DNA of 64,000 nt from Hyaloperonospora brassicae (Eukaryota; Oomycota; Peronosporomycetes; Peronosporales; Peronosporaceae), in the NCBI GenBank assembly GCA_947650285.1, contig CANTFL010001445.1:248001-312000 (forward strand), given 5' to 3'. Of the stretch, positions 24,266 to 34,073 are shown in pieces. The number at the start of each line of letters is the position of its first letter. The first letter of the stretch is position 1. The notes under the pieces are model-generated. The model saw only the letters and a program-made list of their open reading frames with translations. It was not told where the DNA came from and did not search any database. A program made the translations under genes and the position numbers.

Positions 24266-24935
24266 TCTACTTGCGGTTCTGTTTGGCTAAATGCATAACG
24301 TAGCGCTGACGAAGGAAGTAGTAAACACTGACGGTATGTTACTTTTACTTTCCTCTACCTTTGCACAAGTGCAACTGTAACATCTCATTCTGATGGTATA
24401 GGCAGTGCGATGCTTCACATCATAATAACCAGATTTTTACGATAATAAAGAGAGCGAGGCAGACTTGATCATCCATCCATTCAGGTTGCGATGTATCGAA
24501 TGGTTCATAAGCCCGGATGATAAGACAATGGTCCTCAGAGTCTTGTGGTGTACGGGCTATCTACCTACGTTGTCACTCTCGGGATTGTCCGGCTATGCTG
24601 CTGTAGCCTAGTGCCAGACGTGTACGTTTGTTTACAATCTTTGTATGGTAATTGAATCATGGGACCTCCGATTGCACAAAATAACCAATTAACATGGGCC
24701 TACAAAAAGTGTGTGCCCAACCTGTCGGGACGGAGGTATAGTTTTCTTTGTGAAGCTGATCATTTCGCTCGAATGGCTTTTGGCAGGGTATACTTTTATT
24801 CAGCGTTAAGTAACACTTACAACAGACTGTGAAGTGGCATAAGTGCACAAATAGGTCCGACGCCACGTACATGTCGCAGGGTCAAGCAGCCAATACAAAC
24901 ACAGCTGCCGCCGTGTCCACGTTTGTACCAAACAT
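24266..24935. other. Upstream region of the effector candidate
   Basis: About 670 bp without coding signal on either strand. No other element was recognised apart from the promoter motif that follows. Confidence 0.4.
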
Positions 24936-24952
24936 GCTCACTTTTCATTTGG
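24936..24952 (+). promoter_or_regulatory. Oomycete core promoter element (Inr plus FPR)
   Basis: GCTCACTTTTCATTTGG matches the oomycete initiator (YCAYTYY: TCACTTT) followed after one base by the flanking promoter region (MWTTTNC: CATTTGG, one mismatch). It lies 55-71 bp before the ATG at 25007, a usual distance for oomycete transcription starts. This favours 25007 as the start codon: the upstream ATG at 24923 lies before the predicted transcription start. Confidence 0.75.
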
Positions 24953-25006
24953 CGCGACCCCTCTCAGCGTCCCACCGTCTATACGCATTTGACCCGCCCA
25001 GCCACT

Positions 25007-25597
25007 ATGCAGGTCCACCCATTTGTCCTTTTCGCGATTGTTGTGCCGCTTGTCAGCGCTCTCTCTCCTGCGGCCTCTTTGGGACTCGGTCTGGTGTTAC
25101 CCGGCGCTCGTGACTTTGAGTCAAGCACTGTCACGGGACTTGGGAGGTTACGTTCAACTGACGAATTCGTCCGGGAGCAAAACGACGGTCAGGCCGACAG
25201 TTTCGTACAGATCCTTCGCGACATTTTCAAGCCGCCGAACCCCTACGAAAAGTACTTCAAGCAAACAAACTCCATCGGTGAAGCCTTCAATATGTTGAAC
25301 CTCGGCTCTCAACCCGTTTACAAGAAAGGCAAGATCAACAAGAGAGACGTCATCCGCCTTTTCACGGGTCGACGATTCAAGGCTTGGTCCAAGCATGTCA
25401 TAATGAAGAGCGAGCGAAACCCGTACGATGACATGTTTGAATACCTCAACAGTAGGTTCGGTGATGAGAACTTTGCAAACATAGTTCAGGTGCTGATGGA
25501 TGCGAGAAAGACACGCAAACTTGGTATGGAGCTGGGAGAGGCAATGAGGATGTACTACCTTGCAAAAAGTATGACCGGCGGAAAAGTCGTGATGTGA
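25007..25597 (+). CDS. Secreted RXLR-like (GRLR) effector candidate with WY/LWY-type domain
   Basis: 196 residues. Residues 1-20 are a hydrophobic signal peptide ending SALS. GRLR is at 46-49, where RXLR effectors carry the host-targeting/processing motif, followed by an acidic DE..RE stretch (52-57) resembling the EER motif. The first Arg is replaced by Gly, a variant known from downy mildews. The C-terminal half fits the helical WY/LWY pattern: RLFTGRRFKAWSKHV with Trp127, then FGDENFANIVQVLMDA and EAMRMYYLAK with Tyr183/184 at the second core position. It has one exon, no breaks, an Inr+FPR promoter 55 bp upstream, and stands alone among repeats, the usual setting of such genes. The host target is unknown. 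Confidence 0.8.
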   Translation: MQVHPFVLFAIVVPLVSALSPAASLGLGLVLPGARDFESSTVTGLGRLRSTDEFVREQNDGQADSFVQILRDIFKPPNPYEKYFKQTNSIGEAFNMLNLGSQPVYKKGKINKRDVIRLFTGRRFKAWSKHVIMKSERNPYDDMFEYLNSRFGDENFANIVQVLMDARKTRKLGMELGEAMRMYYLAKSMTGGKVVM

Positions 25598-26077
25598 TGA
25601 CACGGACACCTTATCTGTACCTGCAAATACACGGTCGCGCGAGTAGGTGCGCAACCGAAAGAGCTTACAGTGGAAAGAGGTGAAATAAAGCTAAAAGACT
25701 TGCTAGTGCTAGTGTTTAATATGCGTCTCCGTCTAGTAGAGCGCAGTCTCACCGTATTATGCACAGGCTTATGGTTGATGAGCTGGAGCGCATCTGAAGA
25801 ACCGTCAGTGCATTAAGCGCGAATGCACATTGCGCGCGCCGTTTCATGGCACCAGATAACGGTGTGAATACCGCGACCTGGCGCCATGGAACGACGTAGC
25901 AGGCACAAGCCTGACGACAGCACACTGCGTATGAACGCGTGGCCTTTACACGACGAGGTAGATACAACGACAAGACGTAGTTGTTTGCGGGTTTGATTAG
26001 TCTATATCGAGTCTCTTGTGCTATCTCAGCATCCACGTCGACGCGTCGCAAAAAACAAATCACTCGCGATCATTCAT
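25598..26077. other. 3' flank of the effector gene, no gene seen
   Basis: About 480 bp holding the presumed 3' UTR (AAATAAAG occurs at 25682) and no recognised coding sequence on either strand. Confidence 0.4.
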
Positions 26078-26755
26078 ACGCCAGGAGGTGGTAATGGTCA
26101 GATGGTCTGTTTGCACGATTTAAACTGTGCGCCTCAACCTCTGCATTTCGCTAAGCCAGATAGCAGCGCCGGGAGACCCGGAGGCTAATCGTGGCTGGTC
26201 TCTAGTAAAAGAGACATTCTAGGTATCGATCGGCTCGACAAATCGGGCTGTCGGCCGAATTATGACACTTGATAGGGTCAGAGATCCCTCAAGCTGTTGA
26301 CAGCCAGAAGTCTGTGTCGTATGCTATTGCCAAGGCAACAACACCGATAAGGGGGAATCCCCCTTCCTTGACGTGGAATGCGAACACCGGAGTGACTGCA
26401 AGGCGTAGGGAACGCCAACCCGCCGTAATATCTCCCCTAGAAGCGCATCTATCCGCGATGGTGGCTCCCATCGGCCGCTAAGGGGACCCTCAACGTGGAG
26501 TGTGCGACCGCCGCAGCGGCGACACGTGGCGCGGGGTACGCCTCCAGTCCGTAAAACACCCCTGCTAGACCGCTTGCGCGACCCGTCGGTCCCCTGCGCA
26601 CACACCCGAGACAGCGAGCGCAGCGTGCCCGTGTCAGAACTTCGACCCGGTCGGCTCCCCTAAGGAAGGATTCCCGCCGGCGTGGCCGCCCCCGAAGGGG
26701 GAAGGACTGGTTTGACCTGAACCGTGAAATTTGGGAATGATACTTACGCCAGGAG
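26078..26755. mobile_element. GC-rich insert between 11-bp direct repeats (unclassified)
   Basis: TACGCCAGGAG occurs at 26077-26087 and again at 26745-26755. Between the copies lie about 657 bp that are visibly richer in G+C than both flanks, with hairpins such as AAGGGGGAATCCCCCTT (26348 on) and GCCCCCGAAGGGGG. The direct repeats look like a target-site duplication. No terminal inverted repeats, poly(A) tail, LTR or transposase motif were found, so class is unknown. A SINE- or LINE-derived fragment, or an insertion of foreign DNA, are possible. Confidence 0.4.
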
Positions 26756-27307
26756 CTGCCGAGGCTATCGACTCAAAGCAGATGGGGAGACACGAGCAGA
26801 CTGCTGGATGCTGAGTGCGCCGCCTTTTTTACGTTATTGTGGCGTGTCTGCCTTCTCCAACGTTCTAACGATGCGCGATGCACTCGAAAACTTGTGCACG
26901 TCTGCTCGGCAAGACGCGCAAGTGCGAGAGAGGGTGCATGACCGCCTACGAACATCGGAAAATGTCCCACATGTCTGAGATCTCCTGAGCCAGGACTCAA
27001 GAGCTCCGGATCTGTGAGCAGTCGCAGCTGATTGTTGCAAAATCCAAACTGTTGCGTGGTCCGACGAGGGGTACACAGGTCGACACAGACATGCAAATGA
27101 GCCGCGCGGACGACTGTGTCTAGTCCTCGACATTCGTGTTTTGCTCACGCTGCGGGTTGCCGCATTCCAGGCACTGAAGAACAGGAGACGCATGCAACGC
27201 CGTTGTCCGCACTCATCGAAAGCTGCGTCGTTTCGCTCGCTTCACCGGTGCGTAAAAAGAAGGTCCTCATGATAAACCAAAGACGATTCCAGACCTTGAC
27301 CCCGTCT
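26756..27307. other. No gene recognised
   Basis: Open frames of 80-120 codons overlap on both strands but contain no recognised motif. Confidence 0.4.
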
Positions 27308-27829
27308 TCAAGTCGCCCTGAACACGGTGTTGTAGCCGATGTCGTTGCTATCCGGTAACATAGGAACCAGACGATTTCTTGCACTGCTAAGATTAAGCCT
27401 CGCACAAACGTGCGAGGACAGGTCTGCGCATTCCGTGCTCCAATCTACTGACCAACAATTTTTCCCCGATACAAGCGTGTCCTGTGGTAGTCTCAACAGA
27501 TGTGAGTCAACTTTTACTAACCCCGTGAAGACACGCCGGAAAACCCGCAAAGCTATTGTTATCCTGCCGCACGCATGGCAGAGGTTCAGCTGCTCGGTAG
27601 CTCTTTGGCAGCAGGTCCATACTTGGTCATTTGAAAGACCATTCACGTGATTCCAAAGTTGAGATGGCCCTTGATGTACTGCATCCCGCAGCCAGGGGTC
27701 GAGATCAACGACTGCTTCCAATCCGTGTGACCGCAATTGTAATGCGACAGCGATTTGTCGTGTAGAATGCCCAAACGCTACGCAGGATATGGATTTCAAA
27801 TAGATATCGTTGCCACGGAATTCACCCAC
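27308..27829 (-). CDS. Hypothetical ORF, 173 codons, unrecognised
   Basis: One of the longest frames outside the named genes. It contains HACGRITIALRVFRRVFTGL and CWSVDWSTECADLSSHV, with Cys and Trp spread through it and no transmembrane segment or signal peptide. No family recognised. It is bounded by stops, and protein-like text continues in other minus frames on both sides, which suggests a piece of a larger broken coding region, probably a transposon. A chance frame cannot be excluded. Confidence 0.3.
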   Translation of the reverse strand: MGEFRGNDIYLKSISCVAFGHSTRQIAVALQLRSHGLEAVVDLDPWLRDAVHQGPSQLWNHVNGLSNDQVWTCCQRATEQLNLCHACGRITIALRVFRRVFTGLVKVDSHLLRLPQDTLVSGKNCWSVDWSTECADLSSHVCARLNLSSARNRLVPMLPDSNDIGYNTVFRAT

Positions 27830-28102
27830 TGCTCAAGGAAGTGTGTGATGGCGAGGATGAGAGTACACACTACGCCGTGCTGTTGGAATTTGGTGGCCTA
27901 TACCTTACTGTCCACCTTAGACTCCGTTGCGAGCTCGGGTAGTAGAGTGATAAAGAACCAGTGAAACTAATGATGGCACCTCGCTGTATGTGAAGCTGAC
28001 TATCCGCCGAGCACGTTTGCCGCCTGCACGTCTCGACAACGGTCCGCCGCCACACCGTGGACCCAACGAAGTCTAAATGGAACGGAGATGCATGGCTGTA
28101 AC

Positions 28103-28494
28103 TGCATGGGGCAGCCCGTTACATGGATTTGTCACTTTAAGAAACAATGACAATGAAGAATATTATGTTGAAGATTCTTTAAACAATATCACCAATAGTG
28201 GTGATACGAAGGGTCGACCAAAGAGTCTGTTCATTGGTTGATACCTTGATGATATCAACCCACCAATCGCCGCAGGACGCGCGCAATGAGTGGTGACGAG
28301 ACGTCACCATACACTCAGTTATATTAGCATAATTAAGTTAAGTCAAACAGAGAGACAGTGGTTTAAAGATTTAATTATATTAATATAACAGTTCTACTTT
28401 TACCCTACCTACGCTTTATCGTTTGCCTCGTGTACGTCTGTCGGGGCACCCAAAGCCCTTGCGTTAAGTTCACGCAAGGGTGTGCCCCGTTACA
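28103..28494 (+). repeat. 5' LTR (element 2)
   Basis: 392 bp, starting TGCATGGGGCAGCCCGTTACA and ending CCCCGTTACA. It aligns to the 3' LTR over its first two thirds (e.g. TGATATCAACCCACCAATCG, TTAATTATATTAATAT). The last third is different: it has a long nested hairpin (CCCTTGCGT 28456-28464 with ACGCAAGGG 28472-28480, inside GGGGCAC/GTGCCCC) instead of the CTAGTCTCCTTT...CTTTCTCTG block of the 3' LTR and element 4. The start could also be TGTAAC at 28097. Confidence 0.8.
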
Positions 28495-28496
28495 CC

Positions 28497-28509
28497 TGGT
28501 AGCACTTTG
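28497..28509 (+). other. Primer-binding site (element 2)
   Basis: TGGTAGCACTTTG lies two bases after the LTR end. It is shared with element 1 (3937) and, with changes, element 4 (62675). TGGTAGC fits the 3' end of initiator methionine tRNA. Confidence 0.65.
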
Positions 28510-28538
28510 TAGTCCTTCCAAGGACCACAACATCCTAC

Positions 28539-29691
28539 ATGAACATGTTGGATGGTGAAGAGAGCTTTCACGCCATGCGTGAAGGGTTTACCCATTTGAG
28601 TAGCATCGAATGGGGTGCGGTAGAACGAATGAGTTCTACCGTAGGCGAACTCGTCGTTAGCGCCATATTGGAGTCTCTAGACAGAGACCGACAACATGCC
28701 GCTATCGACAAGTTCGTTCAACATGAACTTGTCACCGAAAGGGAGAAAGTAGCCTTGCTTCACCAGCAAGGCTCTCAACAGGCCGAGCAGTTGAGAGAAC
28801 TCGGTGCTCAACAGACGGGGCTGTTGAGACAGCAGCAATTCCATGCTGCTGTGGGCGGGACGGCACATGCGCGTCGTCCCGAAGTCATGAAAGTTGACAT
28901 CTCCAAGTACAGTGGAGTCCCGGAAGACTCCCTGTTACTGTGGTTTGTCGAACTCGACAGAGCCTTAAGGGCTTATCGCGTCGAAGATGAGCAAATGAAA
29001 CTCACATTTGCTCACCCCACTTGGCAGGACGTGCCAAAATTGGTCCCTGGGGCTCGAGAGTGGCGACCCAAACGTGTTTAGGCCGCCAGATGACTTGAAG
29101 TCCCGATTCAGACAAACGTTTGAGCCGCCACGGGCTGAGTTCAGGGCTCGTTTAGAGCTCCTGAAACTCAAGCAGGGTAAGCGTGATGTGCACGCTTACG
29201 CTCAACATATACGACTCCTCGCGAGTAGTATAACTGCTAACCCAGTCCATGAACACACGTTGATAGCGGTGTTCATGCAAGGGTTCGCAGAGGGGCCCGT
29301 CAGGAGCCACCTGTTCCGCCTTGAGCTGAATACGCTGGAAGATGCGATATCTGTCGCGGAACAGGAAGACTTTATCATGAGACAGACTCATGCTAGCTCA
29401 CACTCTTATCGTCCACCGAGACGACAAGAGATCGGAGGTACAGAACCAATGGACCTCTGCTATGTTGAGAGCGAGAGACCTCGCTCTTCGAACAACAAGC
29501 GAATGCAGAAATGCAATCGCTGTCAGAAGTTAGGGGACTACGCATACGAATGTAGTGCTCCACTTCCAGTACCAAACAGTACTGAGCGAAATGGACGACC
29601 ATTCGCCAGAAAGGGCAATGGGCGTGGGTCCAGCGCTGTTGCGAAGCCGCAACAGCGAGACGGACCATCAAAAAATGGTCGGGGTCAGTAG
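28539..29691 (+). pseudogene. gag with one frameshift (element 2)
   Basis: Starts at ATG 28539 (MNMLDGEESFHAMREGFTHL). Residues about 60-100 are Gln-rich and coiled-coil-like. The capsid region runs across about 28890-29380 (FEPPRAEFRARLELLKLKQG, LIAVFMQGFAEGPVRSHLF). A single +1 shift near 29005-29030 moves the frame; the second part ends at TAG 29689-29691. The zinc knuckle at about 29513-29555 reads CNRCQKLGDYAYEC: the expected His is Asp, so zinc binding is probably impaired or altered. Element 4 has Asn at the same place. Basic RG-rich residues follow the knuckle. Confidence 0.85.
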
Positions 29692-29706
29692 GGGCGGAGC
29701 GCCCTA
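29689..29706 (+). promoter_or_regulatory. Hairpin starting at the gag stop codon (element 2)
   Basis: The TAG stop begins the stem TAGG(G)GCG, which pairs with CGCCCTA around a GAG loop, with one bulged G (29693). Position and shape match the hairpins at 5025 and 63758 although the stem bases differ. The protease frame follows after a 1-base deletion relative to element 4. Likely role: stop-codon readthrough controlling the Gag to Gag-Pol ratio (inference). Confidence 0.55.
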
Positions 29707-29741
29707 CTGATTTAGCAACCTCAAGGGAATTTGCAAATCTC

Positions 29742-29990
29742 TTGACGAAAGTTGCTCCAGATACACAATCATTGTGTGTCTCTGCACCTGGTGATGACGT
29801 TTCGCTCATCACCTTGAAGTTGGAAGCGACAAATGATTTGTCGATTCGTGCCCTAGTAGACTGTGGGGCGTCGAACAACTTTGTTCGTCGCCAGTCACTA
29901 GAGGGTCGTAGGCTCAAGTTCGTTGAGCGCGACACTCCCCCTCACGAGGATGACGGTGCGCCTTGCAACAGGCGCATCGATAACCGTTGA
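29742..29990 (+). pseudogene. Retropepsin (element 2)
   Basis: The frame reads SLCVSAPGDDVSLITLKLEA and then RALVDCGASNNFVRRQSL, with the Asp-Cys-Gly-Ala active-site signature (Asp codon 29859-29861). The protease would cut Gag and Gag-Pol during particle maturation. It is one frame away from gag because of a single-base deletion between 29730 and 29742 compared with element 4. A stop follows at about 29988. Confidence 0.8.
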
Positions 29991-30120
29991 GAAACGTGTA
30001 GTAGGAATCCACTACACGTTAGAGGGCGAATAGTACGATGATGACTATATCGTACTAGATTTAATTGACAAATTTGATGTCATCCTGGGATTACCTTGGC
30101 TCAGAAAGTACGAGCCAAGG

Positions 30121-33100
30121 GTGAGCTGGCAGCATCGATCCGTGAAGATGTCTGCCGCTTGTTCATCAGATGGCCATCTGATGAACATCTTGAAGCGTCC
30201 ACAAGCGTGTGGATGTTCTGCGAGTGAGTGCGATGGCCTCACTTGCGGTACGGTCGTTAGCACGACTGCACAAGATCACAGTGTAGTTGATCACTACACT
30301 GTGGAGCAATCTCCCGGCGGCTGTACAGAAGTACAGGCTGCGCCGAAGGTCCACCACTCGAGGAAGTCGAGTGGACCGGGACATGAATGCATGCCTAGCG
30401 GGCAGCATCTTAGAAGAAAGAAACCTGTTGCCCCCAAGGGGCAACATGGAAATCCTAAGTCGACTGGAGAGTCGACCGTAGAGGATCGGTGCCTGACTGT
30501 GGTTGCACAGCCACAGTCGGAAGACGTCGAGGGAATATTTCTCCACGTACTTGAGGAAGAAATTCCTCAAGAGTCACTTGCTGAAGGATCAGGCCCTCAG
30601 CAACCTGTGGAAGCAAGTTCCCAGGAAGAAACCGAGACGTTGAACGTCTTGGTCAATGACGGATCGAGCGTAGGCGCTTATACGCTTGATCTGATTGTGC
30701 TCCGAAGTTAACTTCGGAAATAACTCAGTTTACTACGCTAGAACCGAAACGGTTCTTGCGTGATCTGCGTAGTGGCAAAGTCAAGCAGATCTGCATACTC
30801 GTCACAGAAGATGAGTATGTGGCCGATATTCGGTCGGCCACAGTATTTGCTGAAAACGAACGGGTTCTCAGCAGCTCATCGATGGACGAAAGTGTCCTCG
30901 ATGAGAAGACTCCGATTGAGCGATACACGTCTCAATCCTGGGAGTCACTTCAGGCAAATCCTTTGTATAAGGATTTGATTGATATCAAGGATATATTTTC
31001 TGAATCCGTGCCTTTCTAGTTGCCTAAGGACAATGGCACTCGACACGAGATCGAGCCCAAACCGGGCTCGAAGTACTGTGGCATGAAGCAGTGGTCACTG
31101 CCTCGTGTACAAGTACCAGCGATAAACAAGTTCTTTGCCGATCGCTTAGCAGCGGGCCATGTGAGGACATCAACATCCCCTCACAGCCCTCTGACCCTCT
31201 GTGTGCGAAAAGCTACAGGAGGATGGCGGATAGTGCACGCATTCTACAAATTGAACGCTGCAACGGTACCGGCTCAGACGCCGATACCGAGAAAGGACGT
31301 AATCATAGATGGTATGTCAAAGAGTACCATCTTTTCGTCCATGGATCTGATGGACGGATTTTTTCAGATCCTCATGCGTGAACGGGACGTCCCGTTCACG
31401 GCAGTGAGTACCCCCAGCGGGATGCTGTGGGAGTGGCTAGTGATGCCACAGGGGCTGAGTAATGCCCCTGCAACATTCAACAGATGTGTCACAAATCTGT
31501 TGAGACCGGTGCGAGACTTCGCACCGAGTTATTTCGACGATGTGTTCGTCCATAGCCGGGCTATGGACGGAAAGACGGACGTTAAGGTACACAGAACGCA
31601 CGTTCGTCAGGTTCTTCAACTTATGCGCAAACTTAAGTTGTATGCAAACATCATAAGGTGTATATTTGCGGCTAGCGTAATACCACTTCTTGGGTGCATC
31701 GTCGGCAAACACGGCGTCCTACCTATCCCTAAAAAGACCAAGTCGATCATCGACTGTCCAGTGCCAGCCGATGTCAAGAGACTTCGTAAGTTACTTGGTC
31801 TTGCGGCGAACTTGCACAAGTACTCGCGCTATTACGCCGAGATGACTGTTCATCTTTCTTGCTTGCTCAAGAAAGATGTGAAGTGGTCATGGAACGCTGA
31901 CTATCATCGTTTCTTTGAAGGCATCAAGAAAAGCTTGAAGCAATCGCCCATCTTGGCGATTGACAACCAAGACAGACCGTTTCACGTGGTCTGTGACGCC
32001 AGCGATTTGGCGATCGGCTGTGCGTCGATTCAGTATGACACGGACGGCGCAAAGCGCGTCTTCTGCTATCAATCGCGTCAGCTGCAACCAGTTGAACGCA
32101 ATTGCCCAGTGCATGACAAGGAACTACTTGCCATGAAATATGCACTGGCTAAGTTCCGGGTCGATCTCTTGGGAGATAGACCGTTCATCGTCTAAACGGA
32201 CCATGCGTCACAACGCACGGCCGTAAACAGCCCACACCTCTCGCAAATAATGGCCAGGTGGCTGTCTTTATTCGCGGAGTATTCCTTCTCCGTGGAGTAT
32301 AAACCAAAAAGACTAAACGTCGTCGCTGATGCGCTCTCGCGCCGGCCCGATTTCGAGCCGGACGCACAATGTAACAGTGAGGATAAGCCCACTGTTGCGA
32401 CACTGTCAGTCAGTATCCCGTCGTCAAATAAACTTGACGACGTACAAAAGGCATACGCAGAAGATAAGGATTTTCTGCGATTAGTGGATCATCTGGTGAA
32501 TCCATCCAGCTAATCCATGAGGGATTTACCGGTTTTGTACCGATCCTCATCGGATCGGTATAGTACACGCAACGGATTGCTGTACTATACAGCTGTTCCC
32601 GACGACACGTCTCGTGTCGTCGTACCCGCTCTTCATGACTTGCGTTTACGCATCATGTTAGAATGTCACGATGCGCCGTCTGGCGGGCATTGTGGCCGAG
32701 AAAAGACTTACCTCACGGTAAGTCGAACCTTTTACTGGCCACGCCAGTATCAGTTTGCCCGCAAATACATTCGTTCTTGCGAGGTCTGTCAACGTGTGAA
32801 GCCTAGTCCTTCATCTCGTGCACAGGTTACAACCTCTGCCGGTCCCGGCAGAGTGGTGGAATTTCTTGTCCATGGACTTTGTATTCGGGTTTCCCGAAGA
32901 CAATAACAAGAATAATGGTATTCTTGTATTTGTGGATCTTTTCAGCAAGATGGTACATCTTGCTGCAGTCCCAGAATTGATCAACGCCCACGACTGTGTG
33001 CGTGTCTTCATCGAAACTGTGTTTAGACTCCACGCTTTACCCCGTGAACTCGTGTCTGACCGTAACCCTCGGTTCACGGCGGCGTTTTGGTAATCCGTGA

Positions 33101-34073
33101 TTTGCACATTGGGAACTCGGTTGAAGATGTCAACCTCTGACCATCCTGGAACAGATGGTCAGATAGAACGTGCGAACCGTGTTCTCGAATAAATTCTTTC
33201 TGGATACTTCCACTCCTTTTCACATTTGGGTGAGCTCTTACCTATGGTCGAATTTGCCATCAACAGCTCCATGCATGCGTCCAGAACGCATACACCGTTC
33301 TACGTGAATGGCTTACGCCACCAACGAATTCCCACCCTAATACAGAGTGACTCGGCGTTAAGGGGGAAGTGACTCGCTCGAGCAAAAACCGTTTTGGCTC
33401 TTGCTCAGCACGTATAGCCGCTCACGCCGATACGTTTGATGCCGATATCGACAACGCCGACATCGAGGCAATCGAGCTTAGCTGTAGCGATGACGCTGCT
33501 GCTACATCAGACACTGATGACGATGCTGGGATTTTCAGCATCGTCAACGACAATGCCAGCGAGGAAGAAGACAACCTCGCTGAAGAAGAGAAGAATCTCT
33601 TAGCAGTGCGCACGAAGCGCACTGAAAAAAACAACAACGAGCCAGCAGAGAACTTCTTGCTAACTCGAGAGGCGATAGTCTGTTTCGTTCAGGACTCCAT
33701 CGCATATGCGGTGGACCTCTAGAAACGGAACGCAGACAAGAATGGAAGAGGTAATGTTCTTTCATTTAAAGTTAACGACCTACTACTACTGTCTACGGTA
33801 AACTTACCTGGACATGTAGTCACTAGTGTCGGCATTAGCAAACTACTGCCAAAATACATTGGTCTCTTTCGTCTATTGCACCGCAAGGGCAATGCATACA
33901 CGATCGAATTGCCTCGTAGAAAACGCACGCATCCTACGTTTTATGTTGGTCGTCTACGCCCGTACCATCAGTACGAAGCCTCTTGCGAGAACGGAGATAA
34001 CCGGCGCGCTCAAGAATCCCCAACAGATTCTTGCGATCGCGGACAAAACACTAAAGATGGTCCTTCGTCATAA
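30121..34073 (+). pseudogene. pol: linker, RT, RNase H, integrase, chromodomain-like tail (element 2)
   Basis: A linker frame without known domain runs 30121-30711. RT: 31020-31900 with WLVMPQGLSNAPATFNR and the catalytic YFDD at about 31530; a TAG at 31017 precedes it. RNase H: VCDASDLAIGCASIQ (about 31990), with TAA 32193-32195 breaking the TDHAS motif region, ending VEYKPKRLNVVADALSRRP. Integrase: zinc-binding His, His, Cys, Cys (ECHDAPSGGH...CEVC, 32670-32800), first Asp in SMDFVFGFPED, second in SDRNPRF, Glu in DGQIERANRV. Tail: HPTFYVGRLRPYHQ (33928-33970) after an acidic Asp/Ser-rich insert (33420-33600). It has one frameshift in the integrase and several single stops. Confidence 0.88.

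Noticed and set aside
24923..25006. Upstream in-frame ATG extending the effector by 28 codons
   Set aside because: It lies before the predicted transcription start (24936-24952) and would bury the signal peptide. The ATG at 25007 is directly followed by the hydrophobic leader.
29393..29935. 180-codon minus-strand frame opposite gag and protease of element 2
   Set aside because: It lies opposite conserved Gag/protease coding sequence. The mirrored frame in element 4 (63462-63857) follows from sense-strand conservation and the palindromes.
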